Shown: positions 24,430 through 37,100, counted from the first letter of the stretch. The stretch is 64,000 nucleotides of DNA from Polytrichum commune (GCA_950295325.1 OX485803.1:38641554-38705553), one strand, 5' to 3'. Notes: generated from the letters alone by a model not told the origin. Translations and numbers: made by a program.

Positions 24430-24584
24430 TGGTTACTTGTGACTATAGTGTCTACTCTGGAAAGGGGGAAGTAGTTCTTTACTTCTATTCTTATGTCCCG
24501 TGGACATAGAGGTCTAGGGGTGGAATGAACAGACACTTCATTCACGTTGGTCCCTACCCGGGGATCGAAGTTTCTTCTCTTCTC
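24430..24584 (+). repeat. LINE 3' tail shared with SINEs
   Basis: The last ~150 bases of the LINE, from ACTATAGTGTCTACTCTGGA to the TTCTTCTCTTCTC end, correspond segment by segment to the 3' parts of 11071-11206, 41446-41588 and 52851-53003 and to the complement of 50843-50945. Shared blocks are TATAGTGYCYAYYCT, GAAAGGGGRRAGTAGT, GGACACTTYATTCACG and GAAGTTTCT. Such a common tail is what LINE enzymes use to recognise SINE RNA. Confidence 0.75.
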
Positions 24585-24596
24585 TTGTTTTGCACC

Positions 24597-26032
24597 TTTC
24601 AACACTTTGGCCATTATTTGAAGATGTTGATACTATGAACATAATGATGTTGGGAGTGTACGAAGGCATGTTTTATATAGCTCAGATGCCATTCCCTCCC
24701 CATTGCATGTTCAATGCATAATTTTCAAGAACTTTATGGATGGTTTTTTCATTTACAAGATTTCATCAATATTAGGAAACCTCGGTCTTTGAAACCTTAG
24801 TTCTTAACAAGAATAAATTCAAAATTTTCAAGAAAATCAAAACATATGAGAAAATATAATTAAGATCCATTTACATTTAATGTGACATGTGCTTGATGGA
24901 TAACAACGTAGGTGATATGCTAGTGGCCATTGGGTGGACTTGGCTATGTGGTCAACCATCAAATGAATATTATCTTTCAATGACGAAAATGATTATACAC
25001 ATCATTGAAGTGTTTTGCAAACAATGTGTTGGACCATAGGACAAATTTAAAATGGGGTGTGTGTGTTGAAATGTGTGGTTTGCAACATAAACTTCCGGTG
25101 GAGGGCATAATACTCATGTTGGAATTTATGGACTGGATGATCAATGAGAGGAGACTAGATGACTCGCCTCTTTTGCAGCTCATCATCCTCCTCCTCGAGT
25201 TGGGTCATAAACGGGCGCTCTGCCAAGAGCAGAAGGAATATTAGAACTCGTCGTTGAATTCCATCCATAGGGGCATAATATCATAAAATATTCCCAAATG
25301 TTGTCCTTGGGCTGATCAATTATGGACTAGATAACTCATCCAAGAGTAGCAGGGCTATGAGAACTTGTCACAAGATTTCATCCATGAAGGCTTGATGCCA
25401 TCCTAATTCAAAGATTATGTTCATGAGCAGATCAACAATGACAGTTGGCCATCTCGAGTAGGTGGATGACTCGCCACTTTTGCAAGTCTATATCAACACA
25501 CCTTTGACTGTTTATCCAGTCCATAAACAATTCCTCATCCAAGAGTATCAGGATTATCATAAATTGGAGATGATTTCTATCCATAGAGGCGTAATGTCAT
25601 CCACACATTTCAGATTCTGTCCAAAAGTTCATCGGTTATGCTCATATCTACGGATCTACGGGTGGTGAACGAAATCCATCTCACAGGTACATCTTTCCAT
25701 GCGTCCTTTGAATAACTAGTTCCCTCCAAAACGCGCGAATTCCCCGCCATCTAGCTCTCACTTCTTCTTCTCCGACGCCATAGCCAGTAAGGGGAATCAC
25801 TTGCAACACCTGCACGAGATCCCCTCTTCCAAAAGACCACTGTAAGCCCCACCCTACTAGCTCCCCAATCATAGAGCTATCCCCTCGAAGTTGTTGCATT
25901 CACTTTGGTGGAGTGTCGGCCCTGTTCGGTCTTCGTGCCGTTGTCCATTGTTCTCTAGCAACTTTATCTACACCCCGCGAAGGGGAGAGATTGTGGCCTA
26001 GGGTTTGAAGCTCTGCGAGCTGAGCTGACGAG
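24597..26032. other. Intergenic DNA and MCM10 upstream region
   Basis: No gene recognised. Parts of 25120-25680 repeat diverged phrases such as GATGACTCGCC(T/A)CTTTTGCA and TCCATAGAGGCGTAAT. The last ~350 bases become GC-richer and pyrimidine-rich and are the likely MCM10 promoter and 5' UTR. Confidence 0.5.
25739..25748 (+). promoter_or_regulatory. Possible E2F site upstream of MCM10
   Basis: ATTCCCCGCC fits the E2F consensus WTTSSCSS and lies about 290 bases before the MCM10 start codon in a GC-rich stretch. E2F control of S-phase genes is well established in plants. A single match to a short consensus is weak evidence. Confidence 0.3.
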
Positions 26033-29000
26033 ATGGAGAACGAGGATGAAGCGTTGGACTTGCTGCTCTCACTGCAGTCCGAAGAGGCAGTGATTCCAGA
26101 GAGTCCTCGAGGCGCAGCTTTGGAGGACGAATCTGGCGGTACGAGCTCTTCTCCCTACTTCGCGTTTTCACATCTCGTCTCATCCAGAAATTCCGTCTGT
26201 ATATTGACAGAGTCCTTTTGAGGTTGAAGGTTACGGATGAAAGTTGCGAGGTAAGGTTATCTTATCTTACACATATCTATGTGGTTGTTTGTGTTTTGAT
26301 GAGCCACGCTTGCATGCTGATGATTCAGACGGATCAGCGGTGTTGAAAGATACCGAGGAATGCACCGGCATCAGTTTGCACAAGGTCGATGTCATGTCAT
26401 CATCGCCTTTGCTTCCAGCAACGGAAACGGGTTCCAGTTTGCGGCGGCCGCTTTCAATGGAGGTCCTCCCGCAAGTCGGACCTAATATATCTCAGCCGGC
26501 AGAACTCCAGTCAGGTTAATTTTCTTCGCGTCTGAATTATTTCCCGGGAAACAATTTAAGCTAAGAGCTTGTTGGAAGTAATCGTATCGTTGGACATGTC
26601 ATTAAGGTATACCGGTCCGAGATCGGACACTCTTCTGAGGTTTGTATCTACTTTTGGCTGAATTGTAGCACTCACAATTTGAGATACTTGCAAATGTATG
26701 TGGAGAACTCAAAAACAATTGGCGAAGAATTTTTGATTTCATGGATTTTCCCCATACTCAGTAGCTATGTTGCTTAAAATGTGACTCCATGTTGAGCCAT
26801 GCGTTTTGCAATACGGGCACTCAGTCATTCTAAATCCACCATCAAAGAGACATAAAAGTTGGACAACCTTGAGCTGTGTAAAAATAACACTGTCGAAATC
26901 GGATCAAGGGTGGTAGGTGGGGTAACAAGTTTCTTTAACTTATTGGATGCAAAGACTTCCATATTATGAGCACCTCCTTCACAAATACTGCTGTTGAGTC
27001 TCTCTTAATGAAGCATCTTTCTCGGATGATTGTGAACATGGAAGGTCAATGTCACTTTAATGAAATTGTTAGTGCACAACCACCCTAAAGTAAGTAGGTA
27101 TTCACATATTTTCCATGTTGGATTAACACTGGTCTACCTTCCATGCTCGTTAGCCCTGGCTACAATGGGAAGAAGCCACAAGGTGTTCCATGCATAGGAG
27201 GCATTATTGCTTCCAGCTTCTGGCAGCTGTAAAGTAGTGTTTGATGTCAAATTTTCATGAATGTGTGACTTGTGAATCTGTTGCAATTGAATCTTTGGTG
27301 CAGGTTACTGCTCTGACGAGAACTTTGACCTACCTAGACGAAATGTAAGCATGGCAGCCTTCAGGGATGTCGTGAAGGATTCTCTAGAAAAGATTGATAA
27401 CATGGTTCCAGCAAAAGACAATACTACTTCAAGGCCAGGGAGCAAGTTGTTTCCCTGTAACCAGGCAGATGTGGATCAGCATTCGGGTTTGAGAATCAGG
27501 TTAGAATACTTTGTCACTGTGTTTGCCATGTGATGTATGTTTCAGTTATGCTTATAGGTTTTGTCAATTCTCCACAAGGTTTCTTTATGCAAGAAGAAAT
27601 TACCTCCTCATTTGCTGATGAGTACATGGCACAACTGTTTATAGGGATAGGTTGGTTTCGGCTACAACTCTCACCAGCAAGCTCTGTGATCTCAAGTTTG
27701 TGCGGCTGCAGGGCATCAAGTAAGTGATCAAATTTACATCTATTCCCAAATTAGGATCCACAGCAAAATTTGGAGCGAAGCTTCTTGTGTAGAGGATTTT
27801 GTTGATCCCTCTACAAATTGACATCAATACTATTTGAAACTCTGCAGCAACATGTGCACTCATGTTTACATCTTTGTCATCTAAATGTGCTTCCATCCTA
27901 GCAGGCTAGCTGGAATGGTGACCAATTTTAAAGGCTCTTGGGCGACTGTTGGAGTGTTAATTGAGAAAGGCCAGCCCAAAGTGAGTGCCGCAGGCAAGAA
28001 TTTTTCGATTTGGAAATTGGCTTCACTGGATGGTGCTGTCATCAGCATCTTCTTGTTTGGGGCTGCCTACACTCAGCATTGGAAAGAATCAGCAGGAGCA
28101 GTATTTGCTGTATTCAGTGCAAAAGTTCGCCTTGATGAGAGGGTGGGTTTCAACTGATGATCCACAAGATGTTGCACATGGAGTTGTTTTATGCAGCTCA
28201 ATATGTCAGATTTATGAACTTCAGCTTTAAAAGCTGGAACTCTCAGCTGGGTCTTGTGATTTTAAATATAATTCTATTGGAATCAGATCAGACACATTCT
28301 TATCACTTGTGATCTATTTCTAGCTTGCCACCAAAGCATTTGATATGGCACTGATAAGGTTGACTGGACACCCCATATAAGCTGCTGTTTTCATGCCTGC
28401 TATTGATGTTTAATATTTTGCAAGTCCTAATGAGTTTTGCACATAATTATCAGAGCAAGGAGTCGAGCCTCAGTGTCTTCAATGGAGATCAGCTGCTGAA
28501 AATTGGAACCTCAGCAGATTATTTTGTTTGCAAAGGCAATCGTACTGGTGGTGCCCCTTGCACCATGGTTGTGAACAAGTAAGTGACAGATAACTTAGTT
28601 AATGTGAAGGTCTTATCTCATCATATAGGCATTCATAACTTATTGCTATTCCAGGATATCTGGACCCATGTCCCTTGTTGGGGAGCTTGTCATGTCCATG
28701 CTATAGATTATCAAATTGCCTTGCATCCCACTCTTAAGCAACAGTGTGTTTTGGAACTGCAGGAGGCTGCAAGGAGAGTATTGTCAATATCATCTTGGGG
28801 TAAGTCAATGCAACAATTTGTTGCTGTGGTTTTATTTTAATACTACTGCTGGGTGTCCAAGGGATCTTCAATTGTGATAGAGTTGTATGGATTAGTTTCC
28901 ATCCAAGATACGGCTCATTTTCCTCACCACTTGTGTTGCATGGGCATGGAAAGCATATAGTCTATCTACTTCTGCTGTGCTAGATTAGAACCAGTGCTAT

Positions 29001-30594
29001 TGTGGATGATAAACAGTTGGTTGTTGATATGCACAGGCTGCGTATCAAAAAGTTCGAACAAAGCGGGCTGAAATCAGTGGAGGGTAAGGGTCAAGTACAT
29101 TTCCTGCATTCATATGCACTTTGTTAAGCTGTCCTTTATGCACTAAGGACCATCCCTCACTTGGGATTGCTGTAGGTTATGATCCTTAGAATCTAGCACC
29201 CTCATGTGCTTGAGCATCTATGGTCCAGATATGAAATTGCTGTTTTGCAAACCTAGAAACTGTTTCATCCTGGAAACTTAATTCCTACCCAGTGCATCTG
29301 GACAAGGATAGTTGGAATGAGATATATTGATATAGTAGGGCATAATTGCGTTTTTGATACTATCATATGATGTTTTGGTTAATAACACATTCCACAACCT
29401 AATGTTTCTGGTGCATGATTCAGGAATTTGGCCACTGCCTTCTCAGGCCCAGGAACCAAAAGAGCACAAACAGTGCATGTGAATGCAGTAAAATCCCCTG
29501 TAAAGCAAATCAAGTATGGCCGACCAGTAAAGCATTTGAACTCTACTGAGTTGAGGAAAGTACTTAGGTAAAGTAACTTGCATCCATGAGTTACTCGAAA
29601 AATAAAAATAAATTGCTTTGTACTTTCAAAAAGATTTATAATTTCTTCTGTGTGGCCCTAACAGTATTTTGAGGACGCTATGTTCTTCAAGTATAGGTAG
29701 CTCTGTTTTCTTGATAGTTGCTGAATGCTTTTACTGGGAATCTGCTATTGAGGCGTTGGTTGAATGAACAGTACTGCAGATAAGGTGACCTCTAATCCAT
29801 ACTCACAAGGAATGCGGTTTCTGGAGACAAGGTCTCAACAACACTATGGTACATTGTCAACTTCATTCATTTTGAAACATTGATCTTCTGTCTATTTATA
29901 TCTTAATGAAGACAACCTTATGAATTAATTGTCTGCTCATTTATGGTGCACACTTGTGCAGATCAAGAGCAAAAATTACTTTCGGTGAAACAAAAGGCCT
30001 CTACAAAACTTGCTGGTGTACAGAAAAAGGCCAGGTATGTGGAAACAAGTCCATCTGTTACATTGTACTGCTTTTAGAAACTGGATCCATCCTTTTCCAG
30101 TATATTCCAACCCTCATTGTGTGGCATAATTTTGAATAAATTAGATTCTCATCTAACATTGACGACCTGGTCTTTGTCTTACAGGATTCCGCTAGCTGAC
30201 CAACCTGTGAACATGAAGAAATTTGATGTAATGGAACTTGAAATTGATGAGCTTGATGATGACATCGTAAGTGTTTTTTCTGATGACCTTTTCTTGTTGC
30301 AACAAAGTCTTCCTCTTGCTTTGGATAGTTACTCAGATGAGGCCAGCATCTTCATATGGAGAGAACCACAATAATATTTTGAATCTTGCTCCTAAAGCCT
30401 ACTGTTCTGTCAGACTATTGATGTTTGTTATCATTGATTTTTTTTGCAGGAGGATGCAAGAATGTTCTTTACATCAAAAGGTAAAACTTCATGAAGGTCT
30501 CGGATAGACTCATCATTTTAGCAAAGCGGAATGTCATCTGATCTTGCAAAGATGTACATGTTTTGCAGGCTCTGAAGTGCTCAAAGCGAAGTAG
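26033..30594 (+). CDS. MCM10: Minichromosome maintenance protein 10 (MCM10)
   Basis: Nuclear replication factor that binds DNA and helps activate the CMG helicase and recruit polymerase alpha. Fourteen exons join in phase: 26033-26138, 26329-26514, 27304-27499, 27645-27719, 27905-28142, 28454-28578, 28763-28799, 29037-29083, 29424-29567, 29772-29848, 29962-30034, 30185-30266, 30450-30480 and 30569-30594 (480 residues, TAG stop). An acidic N terminus precedes SGLRIRDRLVS and FVRLQGIKLAG. The OB-fold follows (FKGSWATVGVLIEKGQ to AVFSAKVRLDER). The Mcm10 zinc finger is built from VCKGNRTGGAPC and GEYCQYH, giving C-x9-C-x12-C-x2-H. A basic tail ends EDARMFFTSKGSEVLKAK. It appears intact. The ATG is the first in frame after the GC-rich leader. 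Confidence 0.93.
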
Positions 30595-33500
30595 ATACCA
30601 TGGGGGACTGTACATGACAAAAGTAGGCTAGCCCCATCTAAGAGTCATCGACTCTTCTGGAGATTAATTGTACAGCTGGGACCCCAACATGGAAGAATGG
30701 AAGTCCCTTCTTTAGTTTAGGAATGAACTGTCAAAGAGCAGTTCCATTTGTAAGTTTTACCAAGAGTAGAAAATGGTCGACTTGACACCTAGTAAACATG
30801 AGGGTGCATAATAACAAACTTGTGACAGACTCCTTCCCACATGTTCTCCATTTTAAAACTTTTTCTTGCTATGCACTGGTGTTACTGCCAAAGTTGGTTA
30901 CTATTCTCAACATCCAAGTAGATAGACATCATGAATATAAAACTCAAAATGGGTCCTTCTCTATAAATCTCATCCATGAAAATTGTGCACTATGTGTGAC
31001 ATTTATCCAATAAATATGGTTTGTATGGATGTATGCTGAAAGGCTTATCAGTGATGATGACAGATCTATGCAATTCTTTTACATCATAGCTTACACTTGC
31101 AGAAGTGAGAGTTCCCAGATTTGCGTGGAAGAAGATGAGTGGTTGAAAATGCATTTGGGGTTTATAAGACAATTGACATCTGATGTTATCACTATTTGTG
31201 CAATTTCTCATAACGTTTTTCTTAATCAAGAAGAGGCTGATATGGAACTCTTGAATAATGACAATTGAAGTGAAGACGTGGAAGTGGAATCATATGTTGT
31301 GGAAGACGCCGCTTTGAAACTTTAAAAACTAGCTCTGGTGTACTCTTGGAAACTAATCCAAATCTTAATGGTAATTCAATCTTTTACAATTACTATGAAA
31401 TTTGTATTTCACATTGATTCTATTATCTCTTACAAGTATGGCTACTTAAAATTGTGTGTTCTGCCTACATTATTATTATTATTATTATACTTCTTGAAAT
31501 CCTTTTTTGGTAAATGATTGTGGAAAATTCAGACAATCATTTACCAAAAGATACAAACAATGTTCAGATATGAATTTCACTCATTGTTGATTGAATATGC
31601 CTTCTTGTGCAATGCCGTATAATTAGTAAAATAAGGGCTTCAACTGTTATGGGATTCCAATGGAGGAATGATAATTAACAATGCACATGTGGTAGTGGTC
31701 ATTCATGAAGTCCTTTGAATATCATTTAACATGAGAAAATCTTAATAAATCAACCATTTGAGTATATGGAGGACATCCTTGATACAAATTCTCTTGAATT
31801 TGTCTTTCATCATCACCTCAACAACATTTGGAACCCATTCTAATTACTCCCACGACGCGATCATCACCCAAATGGACATTGCATGGAGCAACTATCTCGT
31901 ATGTATCAAATGTGGCCCTATAGAAGTCATGCGTTTCTTTGCTCCCAAACCTATGATCCTCTTACGCTTTGGTATCCTAATATGTTTCACGTTGCATCAC
32001 TTTCTTGAACTCAGATAAACTTTACTATATTTTTGCACCCTAAGTCCACTCAAATCAAATCCTATCAAATGTGTCGTTACACCCACGAACAACTCAAACT
32101 AGTCCCTTTTCAATTCAAATGTGTCATTATACTTTCAAATCATTTAAATCACTTTTAATATCCTCAAGTATATATAATTGTATTCAACCAACTCAAATTA
32201 GCTTTAGATATACTCAATGGAATACTTACAAGCTCCAAATGTATACTTGTATACCTATGATGTTCCGAATCTCCAAACTTCCAAACACCAACCAATGCTA
32301 TAAACTTGCACCAATGCATCTCCAACACAAAAATATTTGAAACGCTCCCAAGCAAAGGTCTATATGTGCATTTATACCTACAATATTTTAAATACTCAAA
32401 CTTCCAAACACCAACCGATGTTTCAAATGTACATCAATGCACCTCCAACATGGAAGTACCCCAAAGGCTCCTCCAAACACTACAATCACTCTAGCTCCAC
32501 TCCCTAATGAACTGGAAACCAAATCTCTAACTCCACAACTTGCATGAGTAGGCCATAACTTAGAACTAGAGATTAGAGTACACAAACATGTACATCTATG
32601 CAAAGACACATGATTAATGCTTAAAGTGAGATGATAACGTTCCTTCCTTGTCTTGTCTTGTCTTTTATTCCAATTCAATTTTTTTGGGTTCATATTGTAC
32701 AATCCATTTGGAATATCTCGACTCCCACTTCCCATAAACCATATGGGATTATGCAAAACCTTATTCACTCATAAAATTTTACCAATCACAACCCTTTGAT
32801 TGAAGAGCAATCTAATGCTCTAACTGCAACATATTGTAATTGTGAAATTGGTACCAATACAACACTAGTACAAATCATGTGTAAAGTGGTTCATATTATA
32901 CTTACTAACTTTTTCATAGACTAGAAAGTACAATATAACAAATGTCATGTTTCTTGACAACTAATTAAAAACTGGTGATTTTTGGAACAATTGTTAAGTG
33001 AATACTGCAAATTAATGTAAAATATTTAGATTAACCTCAACTATCAAACAAACCCTCAAATAGTGTGGATTCCGGGCCCCACAATGGAGAACCAACCTCA
33101 TGAGGCATGTTATGTTACAAAATCTCTCCCTCTCTCTCTATTTATGTTTGATAAATTAACCGTCGTAAACATAGATATACAAAATGTAATAAAAAGGAAA
33201 TTACTTATGTGTTTTAGAGGCGATAAGTAACACTTACCAAAACTGTGGTGAATAATTAGTGTCAACGAATGACACTAAGCCACGTAGGTGGCTGGTGCGT
33301 ACACTTGGCATGCGTGTGTGCTGGCTATGGCGTCACCGCGGTCGCCATGGCCACCACGATTTCTTCTGCACTTTCGACTTCCCACAATCTTCGATGCAAA
33401 TCAACGCTACAATCCTCAAATATTTATTTATTCTCTCTCTTTCAGTCCATCTTCTTCTTCTCATTCTTCCCACTTTCACAAGGTAGACGTCTCCCACTTC

Positions 33501-34120
33501 ATCTTCGTGGCTGTGAAACTTAATTCTGGTGGTGAACATCCGGTTATGAAACAGTCTTAAGCTTCCAGATATCAGACTTCGCGGGGAATCAAGGGAATTA
33601 CTCAGAGAGAATGAGAACGAGACAAATGCTATGTGTATTTCTTAAATCGTAGTGTTGAGAGAAATCGGAAGGATTTTTGGCGCAGCCTGCTGGAGTGGGT
33701 TCTGGACAAATACCATTCCGAGGTGAGAATTGCACTTGTCCAATGCCTTGAATGGTCTCTGTCTGATTTGAATGACTGAATCCTCCATTTGGTATTGTTC
33801 CAAGATTTTTGTGGATTTTGGTTGGGCAAGAAGCTTACAGACGATTTTTCTAGGCGAAGAGTGTAATTGGTAAACACGAGCATATTGCATGCCTGGTGCA
33901 CCGACAGATGCAGTGTAACAAGGTGGGACCTAAGTTAACAAACGTTGGAAATTGGATCACTTTTTCGTGATGTGTCATGTCTCAGATGTCGTAGCAGAAG
34001 GAATTTCAATTATGACCTTCAGGGATATTGATAAACCTCGCGGGGGTTTTGCATCGTTGCTGGAGGACGGGATGACACTCATGCCTTCTTGGGTATGATG
34101 TGGTTGCCTTGTTTTGTCAG
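30595..34120. other. Intergenic DNA between MCM10 and the oxidoreductase
   Basis: The first few hundred bases are MCM10 3' UTR. A (TTA)n microsatellite lies at about 31470-31490. No gene is supported from there to about 33250. At 33288-33490 a short frame (MASPRSPWPPRF..., Ser/Arg-rich, ending FHK before GTAGAC) could be a spliced targeting-peptide exon of the downstream oxidoreductase, since its phase fits an acceptor at 34120. This is speculative. Confidence 0.45.
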
Positions 34121-34135
34121 GCGAGAAAGGGAAGG

Positions 34136-37100
34136 ATGGTGAAAGCAGTGCGTGTGCACACAATTGGTGGCCGCCACCATCTCCAACTGGAGGATGTGGA
34201 GCTGCCTCATCCTGGATGCAATGAAGTTGAAGTCAGGCATACTGCCATCGGGTTGAACTCCCCAGACATTGATGCCTGCAAAGGGGGAGGTCACCACCCT
34301 GCACACTCTACATTCACCCCGGGCTTGAGCGCTGTCGGCGTCATCACAGAACTGGGTATTTTTCTCACCTCGTTGTTCAACCCAATTCCGGGATCTTGTC
34401 AACTGTAAGGACATCAGTTGATAGTTTGCATTTGTTCTGTTGCCAAAGAACTGGGTAAGTCGCACACCTCATTGTTTAACCCAATTCCGGGGTCTTGTCA
34501 AAACATAAGAACATCATTTGATGATTTGCATTTGTTCTGTTGCCAAAGAACTAGATCATCATCTCACACCTCATTGTTGAACCCATTATCCGCGCTCTTG
34601 TGAATTATAAGGACTTCAGTTGATGCTTTACTATTGTTCTGTTGCCAAAGAACTGGATTATTCTCAACCCTCATTGTTTAACCCAATTCTGGGCTCTTGT
34701 GAAACATAAGGACATCAGTCGATGTTTTACATTTGCTTTGTTGCCAAGGCCGAATCATCTCTCAATCGTGAGGATAAAGTTTGAAGGGCTATGAGTTCGG
34801 GAGTAAATCTTATGTTACGTCTATTTATACTCTATCTATTATGGCTGCATCCCTCGATAATATTATATATTTCACTCAGCTGTGAAGAGGATTAAACCGT
34901 ACCCTCTTACTGCGAACAGATTTACTACAGCACATTCAAGATTCATAACATTCTTGATTAATTGATGTGGTCTCCTGGCGCAAATGAGGTAATTTTTAGG
35001 TTTTCTGGATAACCTAAGAATGATACCATGTGGAGTACACCTCTTCAATTGAATCTTGATAGACATGAGAAGGCTTCATGTCTAAAGATAGGTAACAATG
35101 AGGTGTCGACTAAGGGGAGCTTGCCACTTGACTATCCTCGGCAAGAAAAAATATGCTGGAACGTCCTGACAAGGCTTAAGAATGTTATGTTTGAGGGTAT
35201 TCGACATGAATTCTTTGTTTGAATTTTTATGTTCCTGGCTGACGCAACATTGGCCAAATTGTGTCTCGACACCTCTGAGCTCAAATCGCTTGTACCGGCT
35301 GGTCAGGGACTGGAGTGATCAACCACCGAATTGGCCAACGGGTGGGCTACGTGAATGCACCCAACATGGGGGCTTTCAGCGAGGCAATCATAATCCCTGT
35401 GACATGCTTGATTCCGCTACCCGACCATGTAACCGATGAAGAAGCTGCTGCTCTCCTTTTCCAAGGTCTCACAACATGGATGCTCTTGAAGAAGGTCTGT
35501 ACACTCCATCGCGCGGACACGATTTTGGTGCACAATGCTGCCAGTGGGGTTGGAGCCCTGATCTCCCAGTGGGCGGACGCTCTGCGAGCCATTGTCATTG
35601 GAACAGTGGGATCAAGAGACGACGTCGAACGAGCCGAAAAGAATGGATGTAAAGAAGTGGTGCTTCGAACGGACAATGGCCCCTCGGGCTTTGTGGATGA
35701 TGTGAGAGAGCTCACTGGTGGGGAGGGTGTTGCCGTCGTGTTTGACATGGTGGGAAAGAGTACTTTTACTGGATCTCTTGATTGTTTGGCTCCGAAAGGC
35801 TTGTTGATCAGTCTTGGCGCAACAGAAGGGGATGCTCCAGTACTCGACTTCAAGGATGTTGCAGGTGATTGTGTGCTTCAACTACTTTATCTTTCCTTAC
35901 TCGTATGGTTGATTGCAATTCTGCAGTCTTGGCTCTTGCTACTGCTCTATATATGTGTCAACCTACATGTCAACCTACAGTCATTGAGTGAACTGGGTGC
36001 TTGAAAACTGGGATTACATGTGGTTGAAGGCTTCAACTACCTCATCTTCCCTTGTATGATGGATTGAAATTCTGCAGTCCTGGCACTTGCGATTTCTCTA
36101 TCTTGTGTCAACTTACATGTCCCTAGAGTCATTGAGTAGACTGGTTGCTTGGAAATCTGGGAATTGCAGGCGATTGATTACGAGAGTCTTGGCACAGTTT
36201 TCTAATACTTTACATCTGATGTCAACTTACCTGTTCTTAGGAGTCATTGAGTAGAGTGGGTGCTTGAAAGTCTTGGATTACAAAGGTCATCAGGTCATTA
36301 AAATTTACATACAGCAATTGAGTTGTAGGAACGTCTATGGTCTGCATATTTTCTGAAAATTACTGTCATCAGCGATTACACCATGACTTCAAAGAAGAAT
36401 ATAGTCGTATGAACAGTTAATGGATCTAGTATATAGCAAAAATCATACTTGTCATGATAATAGGAGCTTGAGGAACGTATCTTAATGTGTTATTTAATCT
36501 AGTGAATCCATTGAACCACCTGGAGCATCCTGGTTCAATTATGTTACTAATTTCTCAGGTCAAGACTGTATACATTCTCTTGGCTTGTATCGAATTCATT
36601 CACATGAGACGGTCAATACAGAGGTCTATGATGTAGTATGGTCAATATACCCTGCTTGAGCGTAGATCAGCTCCGAAGGTTAGATTACTGGTATGGCGTT
36701 TCGCCCCAAATTACACACCCTTGAAAATCAAATGTCACCTTGTTGAGAAAAGCTCCATCGTGAGATGGAACCTAAGTATAAACTGAATCCTTTCAGAATC
36801 AGCTAAGCATCATGCTTCTGCTAAGCACAAATGCACTGTTTAAGGTTTAAGATTTAGGGTTTATCAAGGATATAGCATTTGACTTTGTTGTCTCTTTGTT
36901 TCATGAACTGTATGTGCTCAAGAATATCATGCAAAATGCAAGGTGAAGTCGCATGAACTCGAAATTGGGTACTCATATTAAATCAGTTCACACCAATGCA
37001 ATGTCTGGAAGTCAGGAGAGGAATCAAGAGAATGACATGCTCATTCTGGTCAACCGGTCCATTGAAAATTTCCTTTATTTTTATAACAAGTTTGTCCTTG

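Larger units (their letters stand above)
16501..24584 (+). mobile_element. Full-length non-LTR retrotransposon (LINE), decayed, with 2A motif and two endonuclease domains
   Basis: The element is bounded by a perfect 12-bp target-site duplication, TTGTTTTGCACC, at 16489-16500 and 24585-24596, and ends in a pyrimidine tail TTTCTTCTCTTCTC. Removing the 533-bp MITE inside it leaves about 7.5 kb. In order it holds a ~100-residue leader ending in a 2A motif, an APE endonuclease, reverse transcriptase, a linker with a possible chromodomain-like segment, RNase H, a CCHC knuckle and a C-terminal PD-(D/E)XK-like domain. Frames are broken by many stops (mostly TGA or TAG where Trp is plausible) and frameshifts, so it cannot move by itself. 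APE and RNase H rule out R2-type elements. The extra C-terminal nuclease-like segment recalls the dual-endonuclease Dualen/RandI group known from green algae, but the clade is an inference. Confidence 0.92.

Noticed and set aside
28583-28840. 85-codon frame in the MCM10 gene that includes a C-x3-C-H-x-H pattern
   Set aside because: It looked like the missing half of the zinc finger, but its phase does not fit; the microexon 28763-28799 in another frame restores the expected ligands.
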